Source: Bacillus sp. OV166 (GTDB taxonomy: Bacteria; Bacillota; Bacilli; Bacillales; Cytobacillaceae). Taken from it: a stretch of 64,000 bases of DNA. The DNA is taken from the NCBI RefSeq assembly GCF_900177675.1, contig NZ_FXWM01000001.1, positions 4,349,001 through 4,413,000 on the forward strand. The letters run 5' to 3'. How positions within the stretch are numbered: position 1 is the stretch's first letter; each line of letters begins with the position of its first letter. Below are positions 33,564 through 43,214 of the stretch, one piece after another. A program made the position numbers and the translations under genes. The notes under the pieces were generated by a model. The model did not search any database. It had not been told where the DNA came from and saw only the letters and a program-made list of their open reading frames with translations.

Positions 33564-34730
33564 CTAAATGCGAATAGCCACTTGCTTTTTAAAGCAATCG
33601 ACCGCTTTCTCTGAATCAACCGGATATCCCAGCTCATTCATCGTTTCTCCGATCAAAACGACCGCATCTTCGAGCATTTGTTCCGTCGTATTCCCCATAT
33701 GTCCAATCCGGAACGCCTTCCCTGCCAAATGGGCTAGTGATCCAGCTACAATCACTCCTTTTTTTGCAAGTGAAGAACGGAAAGCAGCATCGTCCATTCC
33801 ATCAGGATAAAGAATACAACTAAGTGTTGCGGCAGCGACTTCTTCCTTTGCTAACGCCTTCATCCCGTATACGGCAAGGGCCGATCTAACCGCTTTTCCG
33901 AATGCGGAGTGGCGCTGGTATCTTCGTTTCATCCCCTCCTCCAATACCAATCTCATCCCTTCGTTATAGGCATAGATGAGATTGACTGGAGGTGTGGCGA
34001 AGTACTTTCCTGGATCGTTCATAATTGGAATCCAATTATAGATATCACAATAATAAGCAGGAACTCGTTCCATTTTGGCACGTGCAGCTAAAGCTGTTTG
34101 GTTAAGGGCAACGATGGCTAGACCAGGCGGTACGCCAATTGCTTTTTGTGAACCTGTTAATATGACATCGATTTTCCCATCAGACCCATGATATTGCCTA
34201 CTCATATCTTCTTCCATTGCGGCAGTCGCACAAACACCATCGAGAATGACGAGTGCTCCATTTTTTTTAATAATCGGCACAAGTACATCTAAATTAGCAG
34301 CTACTCCTGTCGACGTATCTGCGTGGGTAATTGTAACCGCCTTAAAATTGCCATTCACTAATTTCGCTTCGACATCACTTGGAGATACCTGAGTACCCCA
34401 TTCTGCCTGGAGTACTTCTACTTCAATGTCATATGCTTTTCCTAATTTAATGAAACGATCACCGAAATAACCTTGACTGATCACTAAAAGTTTTTCCCCA
34501 GCGGCAACTGTATTGACAAGCGCCATTTCCATAGCTACGGTTCCAGAGCCGGAAATAACAAACACTTCACCATCTGTTTTTAGTATTTCTTTTGTTTTCT
34601 CGATCGCATTTTTGTAGATAGCGACAAATCTCGAGTCTGTGTGTCCCCTTGTTTCCTGTGCAATAGCATCATAAATTGAATCAACTACCGGCGTTGGCCC
34701 GGGTATTAGCAGCATCTCTTGATTACGCAT
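33564..34730 (-). CDS. PucG-like class V aminotransferase (alanine/serine-glyoxylate type)
   Basis: The 388-aa product begins with LLIPGPTPVVDSIYDAIAQE and contains VISGSGTVAMEMALVN, THADTSTGVAANLDVL, LDGVCATAAMEED and the PLP lysine in LTGSQKAIGVPPGLA. The C-terminus has FRIGHMGNTTEQML, which fits the alanine-glyoxylate/serine-pyruvate aminotransferase branch, including PucG (ureidoglycine-glyoxylate). The exact substrate cannot be assigned here because no purine genes are nearby. It is full length and monocistronic. Confidence 0.88.
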   Translation of the reverse strand: MRNQEMLLIPGPTPVVDSIYDAIAQETRGHTDSRFVAIYKNAIEKTKEILKTDGEVFVISGSGTVAMEMALVNTVAAGEKLLVISQGYFGDRFIKLGKAYDIEVEVLQAEWGTQVSPSDVEAKLVNGNFKAVTITHADTSTGVAANLDVLVPIIKKNGALVILDGVCATAAMEEDMSRQYHGSDGKIDVILTGSQKAIGVPPGLAIVALNQTALAARAKMERVPAYYCDIYNWIPIMNDPGKYFATPPVNLIYAYNEGMRLVLEEGMKRRYQRHSAFGKAVRSALAVYGMKALAKEEVAAATLSCILYPDGMDDAAFRSSLAKKGVIVAGSLAHLAGKAFRIGHMGNTTEQMLEDAVVLIGETMNELGYPVDSEKAVDCFKKQVAIRI

Positions 34731-34978
34731 TTTCCCATCCCCCTAATTAGCAACCTGTTTCTCCATAAATATATTTCTATACTCATCGATTTAAACCTTT
34801 ATCTCAATTTTGACTAATTGGTGAATTTTCTCAAAAGGGACAAAGCCATTAATCGAGGGCACTAACCTGTTCTGATTCATTTTAGAATTCTCCATCGCGT
34901 TATTTTTATTGATTATAGAAAGGGGAGCAAACGAATTCAATAAAGCTGTAACAAAACCTCCCACGAATTCGTGTAACG

Positions 34979-35021
34979 AAAAAGACCAGAGAGAGATCAA
35001 TTGTCTCTTCTGGTCCTTTCG
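34979..35021 (-). terminator. Terminator after the LLM oxidoreductase gene
   Basis: GACCAGAGAGAGA pairs with TCTCTTCTGGTC, followed by T-rich sequence on the minus strand. Confidence 0.75.
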
Positions 35022-35027
35022 TATGGT

Positions 35028-36029
35028 TTAGTGGCCGTCGACTACTTCTTTTAATATTTCATACGAACGTTTTTGTTTTTCAGTGTCAAAAATATACGAT
35101 ACGGCCATGAGTTCATCGACATGATAATAGTCCTGGAACTTAGTCAACTGTTGGCGGACTGTTTCCTTGCTCCCTATCAACGTCACACTTTGCTTCGATG
35201 CCGCCATTTCTTTTTCCATTGGGCTCCAAAGCTCATCCAAGTTTTCAACGGGTGGTTGTAGCGGATTCTGTGTACCACGAACAACATTTAGGAAAAACTG
35301 CTGCATCGTTGTCGATAAAAATTGTGCCTCCTCATCCGTTTCGGCCGCAATAACATTTAAACAAACCATCATATATGGTTTATCCAAATATTCAGAAGGC
35401 TGGAAACGACTCCGATAGATTGAGATTGCTTCTTCCATATATCTTGGTGCAAAGTGGGACGCAAATACATATGGAAGACCCAAGCTTGCCGCCAAATACG
35501 CTGAATCAGTGGAAGAACCGAGTATATATATCGGAATATTCGTGTCAACGCCAGGATAGGCTTTCACATAGCTTTGCTGATCTGCTGGGCCAAAATACGT
35601 AAGTAAGGCTTGGACATCATTTGGGAAAGTATAAACTGGATCATTTTTCGATCGTCTTAGGGCACTTGCCGTCATCATATCTGTTCCAGGTGCACGGCCC
35701 AGACCGAGGTCCACACGATTTGGGTAAATCGTGGCCATAGTACCGAATTGTTCAGCCACTACTAGCGGTGAGTGATTGGGCAGCATGATCCCTCCGGACC
35801 CTACTTTAATCTTAGTTGTATGTTCCAAAACATGTTTAATTAAAATCGATGTCGCTGAACTGACAAGGGTAGCTGTATTATGATGTTCTGCGATCCAATA
35901 GCGTTGATAACCCATAGATTCAACCGCTTGCGCAAGTTCGACCATTGACTCGATCGCTTGGCTTGGGTTTTGTCCCTTCCGGATCGGAGCTAAATTCAAA
36001 ACAGATACAGGTATATTAATTGTTGCCAT
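35028..36029 (-). CDS. Luciferase-like (LLM-class) flavin-dependent oxidoreductase
   Basis: The 333-aa product shows the hallmarks of the bacterial-luciferase-like family: VLNLAPIRKGQ, YQRYWIAEHHNTATL, KVGSGGIMLPNHSPLVVAEQ, YPNRVDLGLGRAPGTD and YILGSSTDSAYLAASLGLPY. It uses reduced FMN. Proteins of this subgroup (YvbT-like) are often annotated as alkane monooxygenases without evidence; the substrate is unknown. Monocistronic. Confidence 0.88.
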   Translation of the reverse strand: MATINIPVSVLNLAPIRKGQNPSQAIESMVELAQAVESMGYQRYWIAEHHNTATLVSSATSILIKHVLEHTTKIKVGSGGIMLPNHSPLVVAEQFGTMATIYPNRVDLGLGRAPGTDMMTASALRRSKNDPVYTFPNDVQALLTYFGPADQQSYVKAYPGVDTNIPIYILGSSTDSAYLAASLGLPYVFASHFAPRYMEEAISIYRSRFQPSEYLDKPYMMVCLNVIAAETDEEAQFLSTTMQQFFLNVVRGTQNPLQPPVENLDELWSPMEKEMAASKQSVTLIGSKETVRQQLTKFQDYYHVDELMAVSYIFDTEKQKRSYEILKEVVDGH

Positions 36030-36110
36030 ATTAATAATTCCTTTCCTTAGAGAGATTACTACTATAGTAACAATAGGAAGGCATAAATCAAAAATAAATG
36101 CTTAGCAGGG

Positions 36111-36131
36111 AAAGGGTGTCAGGCACCCTTT
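36111..36131. repeat. Short palindrome AAAGGGTG-tcagg-CACCCTTT
   Basis: An 8-bp stem and a 5-nt loop carry the sequence GGGTGTCAGGCACCC, a small hairpin that I recall as recurrent in Bacillaceae intergenic DNA. It may act as terminator of the SnoaL-like gene on the minus strand, but no T-run follows directly. Confidence 0.5.
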
Positions 36132-36202
36132 TCTTTCCGAAACTTTATTATAGTAATAATAATAAGTGACTTTTATGTATTTAAGTACAAGAACAAGCAG
36201 CT

Positions 36203-36652
36203 TTATTTTAATAACTCTCTCAGCTCATCAGTCATTTTTTCCACTAATTCAGGTCTGCCATGAAACTGGGCTGGAGTATTTTGAAACAATTGAATACGCC
36301 AGTTCCCGTCTCCTTTTACAACAACAAGCGTATGATGTGTGTTCACGTTAGGGTTAATGTCTGATTGTTTTGGTGGCACCATTCCTGCAATTGCCCGCAA
36401 AATAGCGATCTCTGAAGTTAGAAAACGTACATCCTTCACTTTACTTACAAACCGTGCCGTTGGATGGTGTTCAAAAATTGGCTGTAGGTGTGAAAATATT
36501 TCTTGTATGCCAATAGATTGACTTCCATCAAATCCGATACTCTCGCCATCATCCGTAAATAACTTTGCCATCCCCTCTGCACTGCGTTCATTCCACGCCT
36601 CCAAAAGCTTTTTATAAACTGCTTGTACTTCTTTAGAATCAGAAATCATCAT
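36203..36652 (-). CDS. SgcJ/EcaC-type SnoaL-like protein
   Basis: The 149-aa product (VQAVYKKLLEAWNERSAEGM, AKLFTDDGESIGFDGSQSIG, HHTLVVVKGDGNWRIQLFQN) is a cone-shaped NTF2/SnoaL-like (DUF4440) protein of the SgcJ/EcaC group. Such proteins are small hydrolases, isomerases or ligand binders; no activity can be claimed. It is cytosolic and monocistronic. Confidence 0.85.
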   Translation of the reverse strand: MMISDSKEVQAVYKKLLEAWNERSAEGMAKLFTDDGESIGFDGSQSIGIQEIFSHLQPIFEHHPTARFVSKVKDVRFLTSEIAILRAIAGMVPPKQSDINPNVNTHHTLVVVKGDGNWRIQLFQNTPAQFHGRPELVEKMTDELRELLK

Positions 36653-36746
36653 AATTTAATAACTCCTCTCATGGCTTTGATATTATCGTAAAACAATCCA
36701 TTCCTTCTTTTCAACTTTGAGGTCAGGCTCTCACAAATAAAAAAGG

Positions 36747-36785
36747 ACCTTCTCCCACTCCATTAAAAGATGTAGGTGAAGGTCC
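36747..36785 (-). terminator. Terminator after the FAD monooxygenase gene
   Basis: GGACCTTCTCCCAC pairs with GTAGGTGAAGGTCC with one unpaired base, followed on the minus strand by TTTTTTATT. Confidence 0.75.
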
Positions 36786-36790
36786 ATTAT

Positions 36791-37900
36791 TTAATTTAGA
36801 GCAAACTGAGCAAATTTTTCCGAAAATGACGCTTCTTGTTGTATTTGCATTTCTTGTTGTACTTTGATTTCAGTTTTTCTACTCACTTCAAATGTTTTTA
36901 ATCTCTGTGCTGTGATGTTTTTATCCATTAGGGCTTCGGTTAAGATCGGCGCTAACACATGCGCGTCCTTCATCCCACAATTAATGCCGATTGCACCTGT
37001 AGGAGTCATTGTGTGCGCTGCATCTCCGATGATGATTAATCCGTCCTTTACCCACGTTTCAGAACGGGAGCTTTGCACCTTTAAGGGAACAAAGTTCTTC
37101 CAGGTACTTAGATGCTGTAAGACCAACTCTTTCAATTCCGGAAAGCTTTCGATCAATGGTTCAAGAAATGGCTGTAATAATTGTTTTCTTAACGAAGGAA
37201 AGGATCCTTCTTCAATATTCCAGCCAATTTGGATGAATCCTCCCGTCTGCGTGAACAAGGCAAGCTGATGTCCATTGACATGCACCATTCTTGTTGTTGG
37301 CTCCCATCCTGCAGGAGCGGGAATTTTGGCCCACAATACGTCATATCCATGCAACAACTCGACCGTTGGTATCTTTGCAAGCTTTCTGACAGTTGAAAAG
37401 CGGCCATCCGCACCAACGACAACGGAACTTGAAATCATTATTTCATGACCGTCCTTTATTCCTTTCACACCAGTATAGACTCCCTGCTCATCCTGCATTA
37501 ATTCGGTTACTGTTGTGTTAAAAAGAAGACGGTAGTTTTTATATTGTTCTGATTCTTGGTTGATTGCACTCAGTAAATTAGCTTGAGGAACATGAATTCC
37601 TACGTGATCCTCATCGGTTGAAGGGATAATTGTTTGGACGATATGTTTGCCAGCAAAGAATTCAACTTTTTTCATTTTAAGTATGCCTAGCTCTTCTATC
37701 TTTTCAAACAATTGATGTGCTTTTAAAATGGCTTCTGTTTCAGAATTTATATGTTCACCTCTAAATTTCCGATTAACTCCAGTAGAACGTTCTATTAAAA
37801 TAGTTGATACACCGTTTTTAGCCAATAAAAACCCTAGTAATGTCCCTGCTGGTCCGCCACCCACAATACAAACATCTGCCTGTAGCTTCAATTTATTCAC
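36791..37900 (-). CDS. FAD-dependent monooxygenase (PHBH-like)
   Basis: The 369-aa product has the dinucleotide-binding GGGPAGTLLGFLLAKNG at residues 14-30, the DG motif in VVVGADGRFSTVRKL and the second FAD motif LIIIGDAAHTMTPTGAIGIN. These are the three signatures of class A flavoprotein hydroxylases. It lies close to the catabolic island but has its own terminator and points the same way. The substrate is unknown; ectoine catabolism has no described step for it. Confidence 0.88.
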   Translation of the reverse strand: MNKLKLQADVCIVGGGPAGTLLGFLLAKNGVSTILIERSTGVNRKFRGEHINSETEAILKAHQLFEKIEELGILKMKKVEFFAGKHIVQTIIPSTDEDHVGIHVPQANLLSAINQESEQYKNYRLLFNTTVTELMQDEQGVYTGVKGIKDGHEIMISSSVVVGADGRFSTVRKLAKIPTVELLHGYDVLWAKIPAPAGWEPTTRMVHVNGHQLALFTQTGGFIQIGWNIEEGSFPSLRKQLLQPFLEPLIESFPELKELVLQHLSTWKNFVPLKVQSSRSETWVKDGLIIIGDAAHTMTPTGAIGINCGMKDAHVLAPILTEALMDKNITAQRLKTFEVSRKTEIKVQQEMQIQQEASFSEKFAQFALN

Positions 37901-38031
37901 CTTCTGGTAATATTTATTTATGAAAAAATTATCTTCAAAAGTTTTCTTATAAGAAAAAAAGTTAATTATAGAATAACAAATTTTATGTAAATGGTCAATT
38001 CTTCGTTCAAACCTAACCGAATTTTATGGAC

Positions 38032-38062
38032 AAAAAAAGACCCTGCAAGAGAGTCTTTTTTT
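38032..38062 (-). terminator. Terminator of the large ectoine catabolic operon
   Basis: AAAAAAAGAC pairs with GTCTTTTTTT across a short loop, 24 bp past the MHS gene stop. It ends the operon that starts at 47.9 kb. Confidence 0.7.
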
Positions 38063-38085
38063 CTTCCGTTACTAATTCATTCCTA

Positions 38086-39378
38086 TTAAATGATTAACTT
38101 TTTTCCAATTGAAGGATCACTTTCATTTTCACTAGCTATTTTCATAGTTTTCGGCAAATACATGATTGCTATTATTGCCATTAATGCGGTCCCCATCAAG
38201 AAGAAAGCAGGCATTAATTTATTTCCTGTCGACGTCTGTAAGGATGTAATGATGAAAGGTGCTCCCCCTCCAAAAATAGCTGTCGATACATTGTAGGAAA
38301 CACCGTATGCTGTATTTCTTACTCGATTTGGAAACAACATTGGAAGTGTTGATGGGAAAACACCTATAAAAATTGCTACAATTACATCTAAAGCAAAATA
38401 ACCTACCAAAGGGCCTGATGGCGCCCCGCTAGAAACGTAAGCGATGATTGGTATGGCTGTGAGAATCGTTAATCCAGCTGACAATAGAAGGAAGGGCTTT
38501 TTACCGTACCGATCGCTCAGTAAACCAAATATCGGAATAAGGATCAGCATTAATATCATTCCAAGAGTAGTTACAATCATTGATTTCATACTCGATAATC
38601 CAACTTGGTTCTCGAAATAGGAAGGAAGATAGGTCAATAAAGTGTAATATGCACCATTTGCGAACGCTACAACTAAAAATGAGATGACTAGAGGCTTTCT
38701 TGCTGATGAGAACATCTCTAAGAGAGGATTCTTCGACAGTGTGTTTTCTTTTTTCATTTTTATAAATGTCGGTGTATCATCAATTTTAGTTCTGACGTAC
38801 ATTCCTACTAATGCTAAAGGCAACGAACAAATAAATGGGATACGCCATCCCCAACTTGCCATATCATTAGCGCTAAGGGTGGCAGTTAGGATTGCTACAA
38901 ATACAGATCCTATGATATAGCCCAGCAAGGACCCTGATTCAAGTAAACTTGTGAATAGTCCTCGGCGATTATTAGGTGAAGACTCATTCATAAAAACAGA
39001 AGCACCTGTATATTCCCCGCCTGCAGCTAGCCCCTGGGCGATACGTAGAATGATTAACAATACGGTGGCCGTAACACCTATTGATCCATAATTTGGAACA
39101 AAACCAAGTGCAGCTGTAGAAAGCGACATTAACAGAATCGTTACCACCAATATCTTCTTTCTACCCAAGCGATCACCGATGGAACCAAAAATCAAGCCAC
39201 CCAACGGCCGAAAGAAGAACGAAATGGCAAACACCGCAAAAGCGTATAGTAAAGCAGTTGTACCGCTTCCTCCTGGAAAAAACTGGGCTCCAATAATTGC
39301 AGCAGTATAACTATAAATACCGTATTCATACCATTCAACGAGATTGCCTATTGCAGTAGCCATCGTAGCCTTCTTCAT
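38086..39378 (-). CDS. MHS-family (ProP-like) MFS symporter
   Basis: The 430-aa product opens ATAIGNLVEWYEYGIYSYTA, the signature of metabolite:proton symporters such as ProP and ShiA. It has twelve membrane segments and the loop GSIGDRLGRKKILVV. As the last gene of an operon for ectoine breakdown it is a candidate second uptake route for ectoine or an acetylated or amino-acid intermediate. It follows the doeA1 gene by 33 bp. The substrate is inferred from context only. Confidence 0.85.
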   Translation of the reverse strand: MKKATMATAIGNLVEWYEYGIYSYTAAIIGAQFFPGGSGTTALLYAFAVFAISFFFRPLGGLIFGSIGDRLGRKKILVVTILLMSLSTAALGFVPNYGSIGVTATVLLIILRIAQGLAAGGEYTGASVFMNESSPNNRRGLFTSLLESGSLLGYIIGSVFVAILTATLSANDMASWGWRIPFICSLPLALVGMYVRTKIDDTPTFIKMKKENTLSKNPLLEMFSSARKPLVISFLVVAFANGAYYTLLTYLPSYFENQVGLSSMKSMIVTTLGMILMLILIPIFGLLSDRYGKKPFLLLSAGLTILTAIPIIAYVSSGAPSGPLVGYFALDVIVAIFIGVFPSTLPMLFPNRVRNTAYGVSYNVSTAIFGGGAPFIITSLQTSTGNKLMPAFFLMGTALMAIIAIMYLPKTMKIASENESDPSIGKKLII

Positions 39379-39411
39379 ACATGCACCATCCCCTTTTTTA
39401 AATTCTTTTCG

Positions 39412-40590
39412 TTAAACAAACTCCTTTAAAGTCAGGTTTCTTGGAAGATTGGCAAAGGTTTCACAGCCATTTTCTGTGATTCGAATCGACTCGCTTACTT
39501 CAAAGCCATAATGGTCGAGCCACAATCCTGGGATTAGATGGAAAGTCATATTTGGCTGCAGAATGGTTTTGTCTCCTTTTCGAATGCTCACCGTATGTTC
39601 GCCCCAATCCGGTGGATAATTCAGACCCATTGAATATCCAAGGCGAGATTCTTTGACAAATCCACTTTTCTCGATTGTTTTTCTCCATGTTTCTTCAATT
39701 TCTTCACAAGCAATACCTGGACGAATCATCTCCAAGCAGGCATTGATGCCTTCGACCGCAACATTTGAAAGGGTTTCCATTTCAATCTTAGGTTTTCCTA
39801 TTTGAACAGTCCGAGCCAATGGCGAATGGTACCTTTTATAACAGCCAGCCAATTCTAATATAACGGCGTCTCCATCTTTATAACGTTCATCTGTCCAGGT
39901 TAAATGCGGCGTTGAAGTTTTTTCACCTGAAGGCAAGAGCGGTACAATGGAGGGATAGTCTCCACCAAATTCTTCAGTTCCAGTGATTTGGGTATAAAAA
40001 ATCTTTGCTGCAACGTCACACTCCCTGACACCCTCCTGGATCAAATCGATGCCAGCCTTCATCGCTTTTTCTACGATGACTGCCGCTTTTTGCATATATT
40101 CGATTTCAGCATCCGATTTTATTAGACGTACCCAATTTACCAGTAATGTAGCATCTGTAAATGATGCATTCGGCAATCCTTGTTTTAGCTGTAGATAGCA
40201 CTTTGCTGTAAAATAATAATTTTCCATTTCAATGCCAATGGAGCGATTGTCCTGGCCAATTTCCTTTAAAATATTTGCCACAAAATCCATTGGATGTTTA
40301 CTTTCTGATTGCACATAATCATCTGGGTAAGGAATGATATTATCACGATAAAGCCATGTTGTTACCTTTGCAGCATTGGCATCCATCTCACGCCCAATCC
40401 ACAATGGTTGATCTTCATCAATGATTAGCACAAGCATTTGATGTACATAAAATGACCAGCCATCATAGCCTGATAGGTAACTAATATTGGCTGGATCCGT
40501 GATAAGCAGCACATCAATTCCTTTTTGCAACATACGTTCTTTTGTTTTCCTGATTCTCTCTTTATACTCAGATGTTGAAAATGACATCAA
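39412..40590 (-). CDS. doeA: Ectoine hydrolase (DoeA/EutD), paralogue 1
   Basis: The M24 (creatinase/aminopeptidase P) fold product of about 390 aa opens the ectoine ring to N-acetyl-diaminobutyrate. Family features are ITDPANISYLSGYDGWSFYV, IEMENYYFTAKCYLQL, the segment SRLGYSMGLNYPPDWGEHT and FHLIPGLWLDHYGFEVSESI. Identification rests on my recollection of DoeA/EutD sequences together with ehu, eutB and eutC in the same island. It is closely similar to paralogue 2 at 46732 over its length, at DNA level too. The likely start is the second Met (MSFSTSEYK). It lies between the aldehyde dehydrogenase and MHS genes. Confidence 0.85.
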   Translation of the reverse strand: MMSFSTSEYKERIRKTKERMLQKGIDVLLITDPANISYLSGYDGWSFYVHQMLVLIIDEDQPLWIGREMDANAAKVTTWLYRDNIIPYPDDYVQSESKHPMDFVANILKEIGQDNRSIGIEMENYYFTAKCYLQLKQGLPNASFTDATLLVNWVRLIKSDAEIEYMQKAAVIVEKAMKAGIDLIQEGVRECDVAAKIFYTQITGTEEFGGDYPSIVPLLPSGEKTSTPHLTWTDERYKDGDAVILELAGCYKRYHSPLARTVQIGKPKIEMETLSNVAVEGINACLEMIRPGIACEEIEETWRKTIEKSGFVKESRLGYSMGLNYPPDWGEHTVSIRKGDKTILQPNMTFHLIPGLWLDHYGFEVSESIRITENGCETFANLPRNLTLKEFV

Positions 40591-40626
40591 AAAATCCCTC
40601 CCATAATCTCAAGTTGTATTGTTTTC

Positions 40627-42078
40627 TCATGACCGGTCAGATAACTTAAAGCACACAACCTTTGGTTCGGTCATTTCCTGGATGGCAAATTTAATTCCTT
40701 CTCTGCCTAATCCAGATTTTTTAACTCCTCCGAACGGCATGGCATCAATCCGATAGTCACTGCTGTCATTGATCATAATGCCGCCAACATCCATTTGGGC
40801 AATGGCCTGGTGCGCTTTTTCAATATTTTTTGTGAATATTCCCGCTTGAAGACCAAAATCAACACTGTTAGATTCTTGAATAGCATGGTCTAAATCCTTT
40901 ACTGGGTAAAGAAGAGCAACAGGTCCAAAAATTTCTTCTTTCGCTATTCTACAATTTTCCGGAATATTGGCTAGGACTGTTGGGGAATAGAACGCACCAG
41001 TTCGATTACCACCTGTTAAAAGATCAGCCCCTTTTTCGACGGCTTCATTAACCAAAGCTTGTACGCGCTTAGCTTCTCTTTCATTAATCAGCGGACCCAT
41101 GTCGGTTTCTTGTAATTGTTTATCACCCACAATATATTGCTCTGTAAGTGTTACGAATTCTTTTTGAAAGGCAGCCATTATGCTTTCTTGAATATAGATA
41201 CGCTGCACACCGAGACAATTTTGGCCAGCTGCCCAAAACGCACCGGAAACGGTTGATTCAACAGCTTCTTGTAGATCGGCATCTTCCAAAACTATCACCG
41301 GAGAATTGGATCCGAGTTCCATACTAATTTTCTTTAACCCAGCTTTACGAACAATGTTTTCTCCAGCTTCAAGTCCACCAGTGAAGGAAATCATCCGTAT
41401 TGCCGGATGGGTTACGAGAACATCTCCAATCTCATGGCCGTATCCTGTTACGACAGATAATACTTTCGGAGGAAGTCCTGCATGTGCAAATGCTTCCGCA
41501 AGTAAAAGGGCGCTTAGTGGTGTTACCGTAGCTGGTTTTACGATAATTGCATTGCCGGCAGCGATAGCTGGCCCTACTTTGTGTGCAACTAGGTTTAACG
41601 GATCATTAAATGGAGTGATTGCAGCAATAATACCAATTGGGAAACGATAATAATACCCGATCCGGTTCTCGCTTCCTGGCATTTGGTCAAAGGAAATGGT
41701 TTCACCATTTATTCGTCTGGCCTCTTCTGCGCTGATTCTTAAAGTTTGAATACATCTGGTCGTTTCTTTTGACGCTTCCCTTATCGTTTTACTACCTTCT
41801 TTGGCGATGATGACAGAATATTCTTCTTTATGCGTTTCAATATAATCCGCGGCTGCGTTTATGACTCTCATTCTTTCGTGAACAGGCATTGCCGCAGCAA
41901 TCTTAGCACCTTCCTTGGCTTCCTCAATACATCGAATCATATCTTCAGATGAAGCAGCTGGAACACTATCAATTAAGCTGTTATCTTGCGGATCACGCAC
42001 TTCAATCATCTGGTCGCGTCCCACCCATTCGCCGCCAAGCAGCATCTTCTTTCCTGAAATTTGAACTGGCATTATCAT
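40627..42078 (-). CDS. Aldehyde dehydrogenase (semialdehyde type)
   Basis: The 483-aa NAD(P)-dependent enzyme has ITPFNDPLNLVAHKVGPAIA, FTGGLEAGENIVRKAG, the general base in SMELGSNSPVIVLEDAD, the catalytic cysteine in WAAGQNCLGVQRIY and the closing MPFGGVKKSGLGREG. In the ectoine pathway DoeC oxidises aspartate semialdehyde to aspartate, and this gene occupies that place. Alternative substrates such as succinate semialdehyde cannot be excluded. It is the sixth gene of the minus-strand operon. Confidence 0.85.
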   Translation of the reverse strand: MIMPVQISGKKMLLGGEWVGRDQMIEVRDPQDNSLIDSVPAASSEDMIRCIEEAKEGAKIAAAMPVHERMRVINAAADYIETHKEEYSVIIAKEGSKTIREASKETTRCIQTLRISAEEARRINGETISFDQMPGSENRIGYYYRFPIGIIAAITPFNDPLNLVAHKVGPAIAAGNAIIVKPATVTPLSALLLAEAFAHAGLPPKVLSVVTGYGHEIGDVLVTHPAIRMISFTGGLEAGENIVRKAGLKKISMELGSNSPVIVLEDADLQEAVESTVSGAFWAAGQNCLGVQRIYIQESIMAAFQKEFVTLTEQYIVGDKQLQETDMGPLINEREAKRVQALVNEAVEKGADLLTGGNRTGAFYSPTVLANIPENCRIAKEEIFGPVALLYPVKDLDHAIQESNSVDFGLQAGIFTKNIEKAHQAIAQMDVGGIMINDSSDYRIDAMPFGGVKKSGLGREGIKFAIQEMTEPKVVCFKLSDRS

Positions 42079-42158
42079 TCCCGCCCTTCTCTTATTAACG
42101 TTAAGTATAAAAGTTTTGACTATGAGAATTGTCCAGATCTAGCGTCACTAAACGGGCG

Positions 42159-43214
42159 CTATACTGTTACCGGTTTACGTTCACGGTTGATATTAATCAA
42201 ATCAATTAAAAGTGAAAATCCTGTTTCTGTTTTTCCTGCTCCCGCTCCACTTAAAGTAACAGGACCGAGTAGATCACACTCATAAGTGATCGCATTGACT
42301 GCGCCGCCAATCGATGCTAAGGAATCCGTGATATCCACTTTTTCAGGTGCGATTGAAGCGACTGTCCTTCCATTTTCCTTTTTGACTTTAGCAAGCAGTT
42401 TCCACCGTTTCCCTTCGGCCTTTGCTTCCTCTATGTCTTCTAACGAAATATCAGTAATTCCTTTGCAAGAAACATCTTCTACACTTAACGGGATACCCAT
42501 GACATAGTTTGCCAGAATGACAATTTTATATCTTGCATCATAGCCTTCCACATCACTAGTTGGATCTGCTTCTGCATAGCCAAGCACCTGTGCTTCTTTT
42601 AGTGCATCTTCATAGGACACGCCTTCTTGCTCCATTTTTGTTAAAATATAATTGGTTGTTCCATTTAGAATTCCGCGAATTTCTTTGATTTCATTTCCAG
42701 CCAAGGTCATAACAGGCATTCTTAACGAAGGAGTCCCACTCATAACGGTGCCTTCAAATCCCCAATAAACACCATTCTTCTCGGCTATTTCAGATAGTTC
42801 CTGATAAGCAAGAGCTACCGGTCCTTTATTTGTCATGACTACATTTTTTCCGCATTCAAACGCTGCTTTGCAATGATCAATCGCAGGCTGCCCTGTTTTT
42901 ACATCTGTATAGGATACCTCAATAATTGTATCTGCGTTTGTACCTTCGATGGTTTGCAGGCTGGTCCACCCAGTGATTAATCCAGGTGTATCAGGGTAAT
43001 TTTCCAAATTCCCTGTTTCTTTTAACGTTTTTAGTACCATATTTAAATCAAGGCCATTTGGGTGATAGATCGACCCTTTTATGAAATCGGAAATGGCGAC
43101 TACCGTTGCTTCAAATCCCTCTTTTTGTTTCAACTCTTCCTTTTTATCGAGCAAAATTTCTGCTAAACCCTGCCCAACTACACCAAATCCGATAAAAGCT
43201 AGTTTATGAGACAT
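42159..43214 (-). CDS. Homoserine dehydrogenase-like enzyme
   Basis: The 351-aa product has an N-terminal Rossmann motif (FIGFGVVGQGLAEIL), VVMTNKGPVALAYQEL and the catalytic domain ILNGTTNYILTKMEQEGVSY, AEADPTSDVEGYDARYKIVI. The family interconverts aspartate semialdehyde and homoserine. There is no ACT domain, so feedback control as in biosynthetic enzymes is absent. Set in a catabolic operon, it may divert aspartate semialdehyde from diaminobutyrate to homoserine, but this is inference. Its stop region is close to the ALDH gene and it overlaps the M20 gene upstream by 11 bp. Confidence 0.85.
   Translation of the reverse strand: MSHKLAFIGFGVVGQGLAEILLDKKEELKQKEGFEATVVAISDFIKGSIYHPNGLDLNMVLKTLKETGNLENYPDTPGLITGWTSLQTIEGTNADTIIEVSYTDVKTGQPAIDHCKAAFECGKNVVMTNKGPVALAYQELSEIAEKNGVYWGFEGTVMSGTPSLRMPVMTLAGNEIKEIRGILNGTTNYILTKMEQEGVSYEDALKEAQVLGYAEADPTSDVEGYDARYKIVILANYVMGIPLSVEDVSCKGITDISLEDIEEAKAEGKRWKLLAKVKKENGRTVASIAPEKVDITDSLASIGGAVNAITYECDLLGPVTLSGAGAGKTETGFSLLIDLININRERKPVTV

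Noticed and set aside
34791..35000. 69-aa minus-strand open frame
   Set aside because: It runs through the terminator of the luciferase-like gene and has no start signal.
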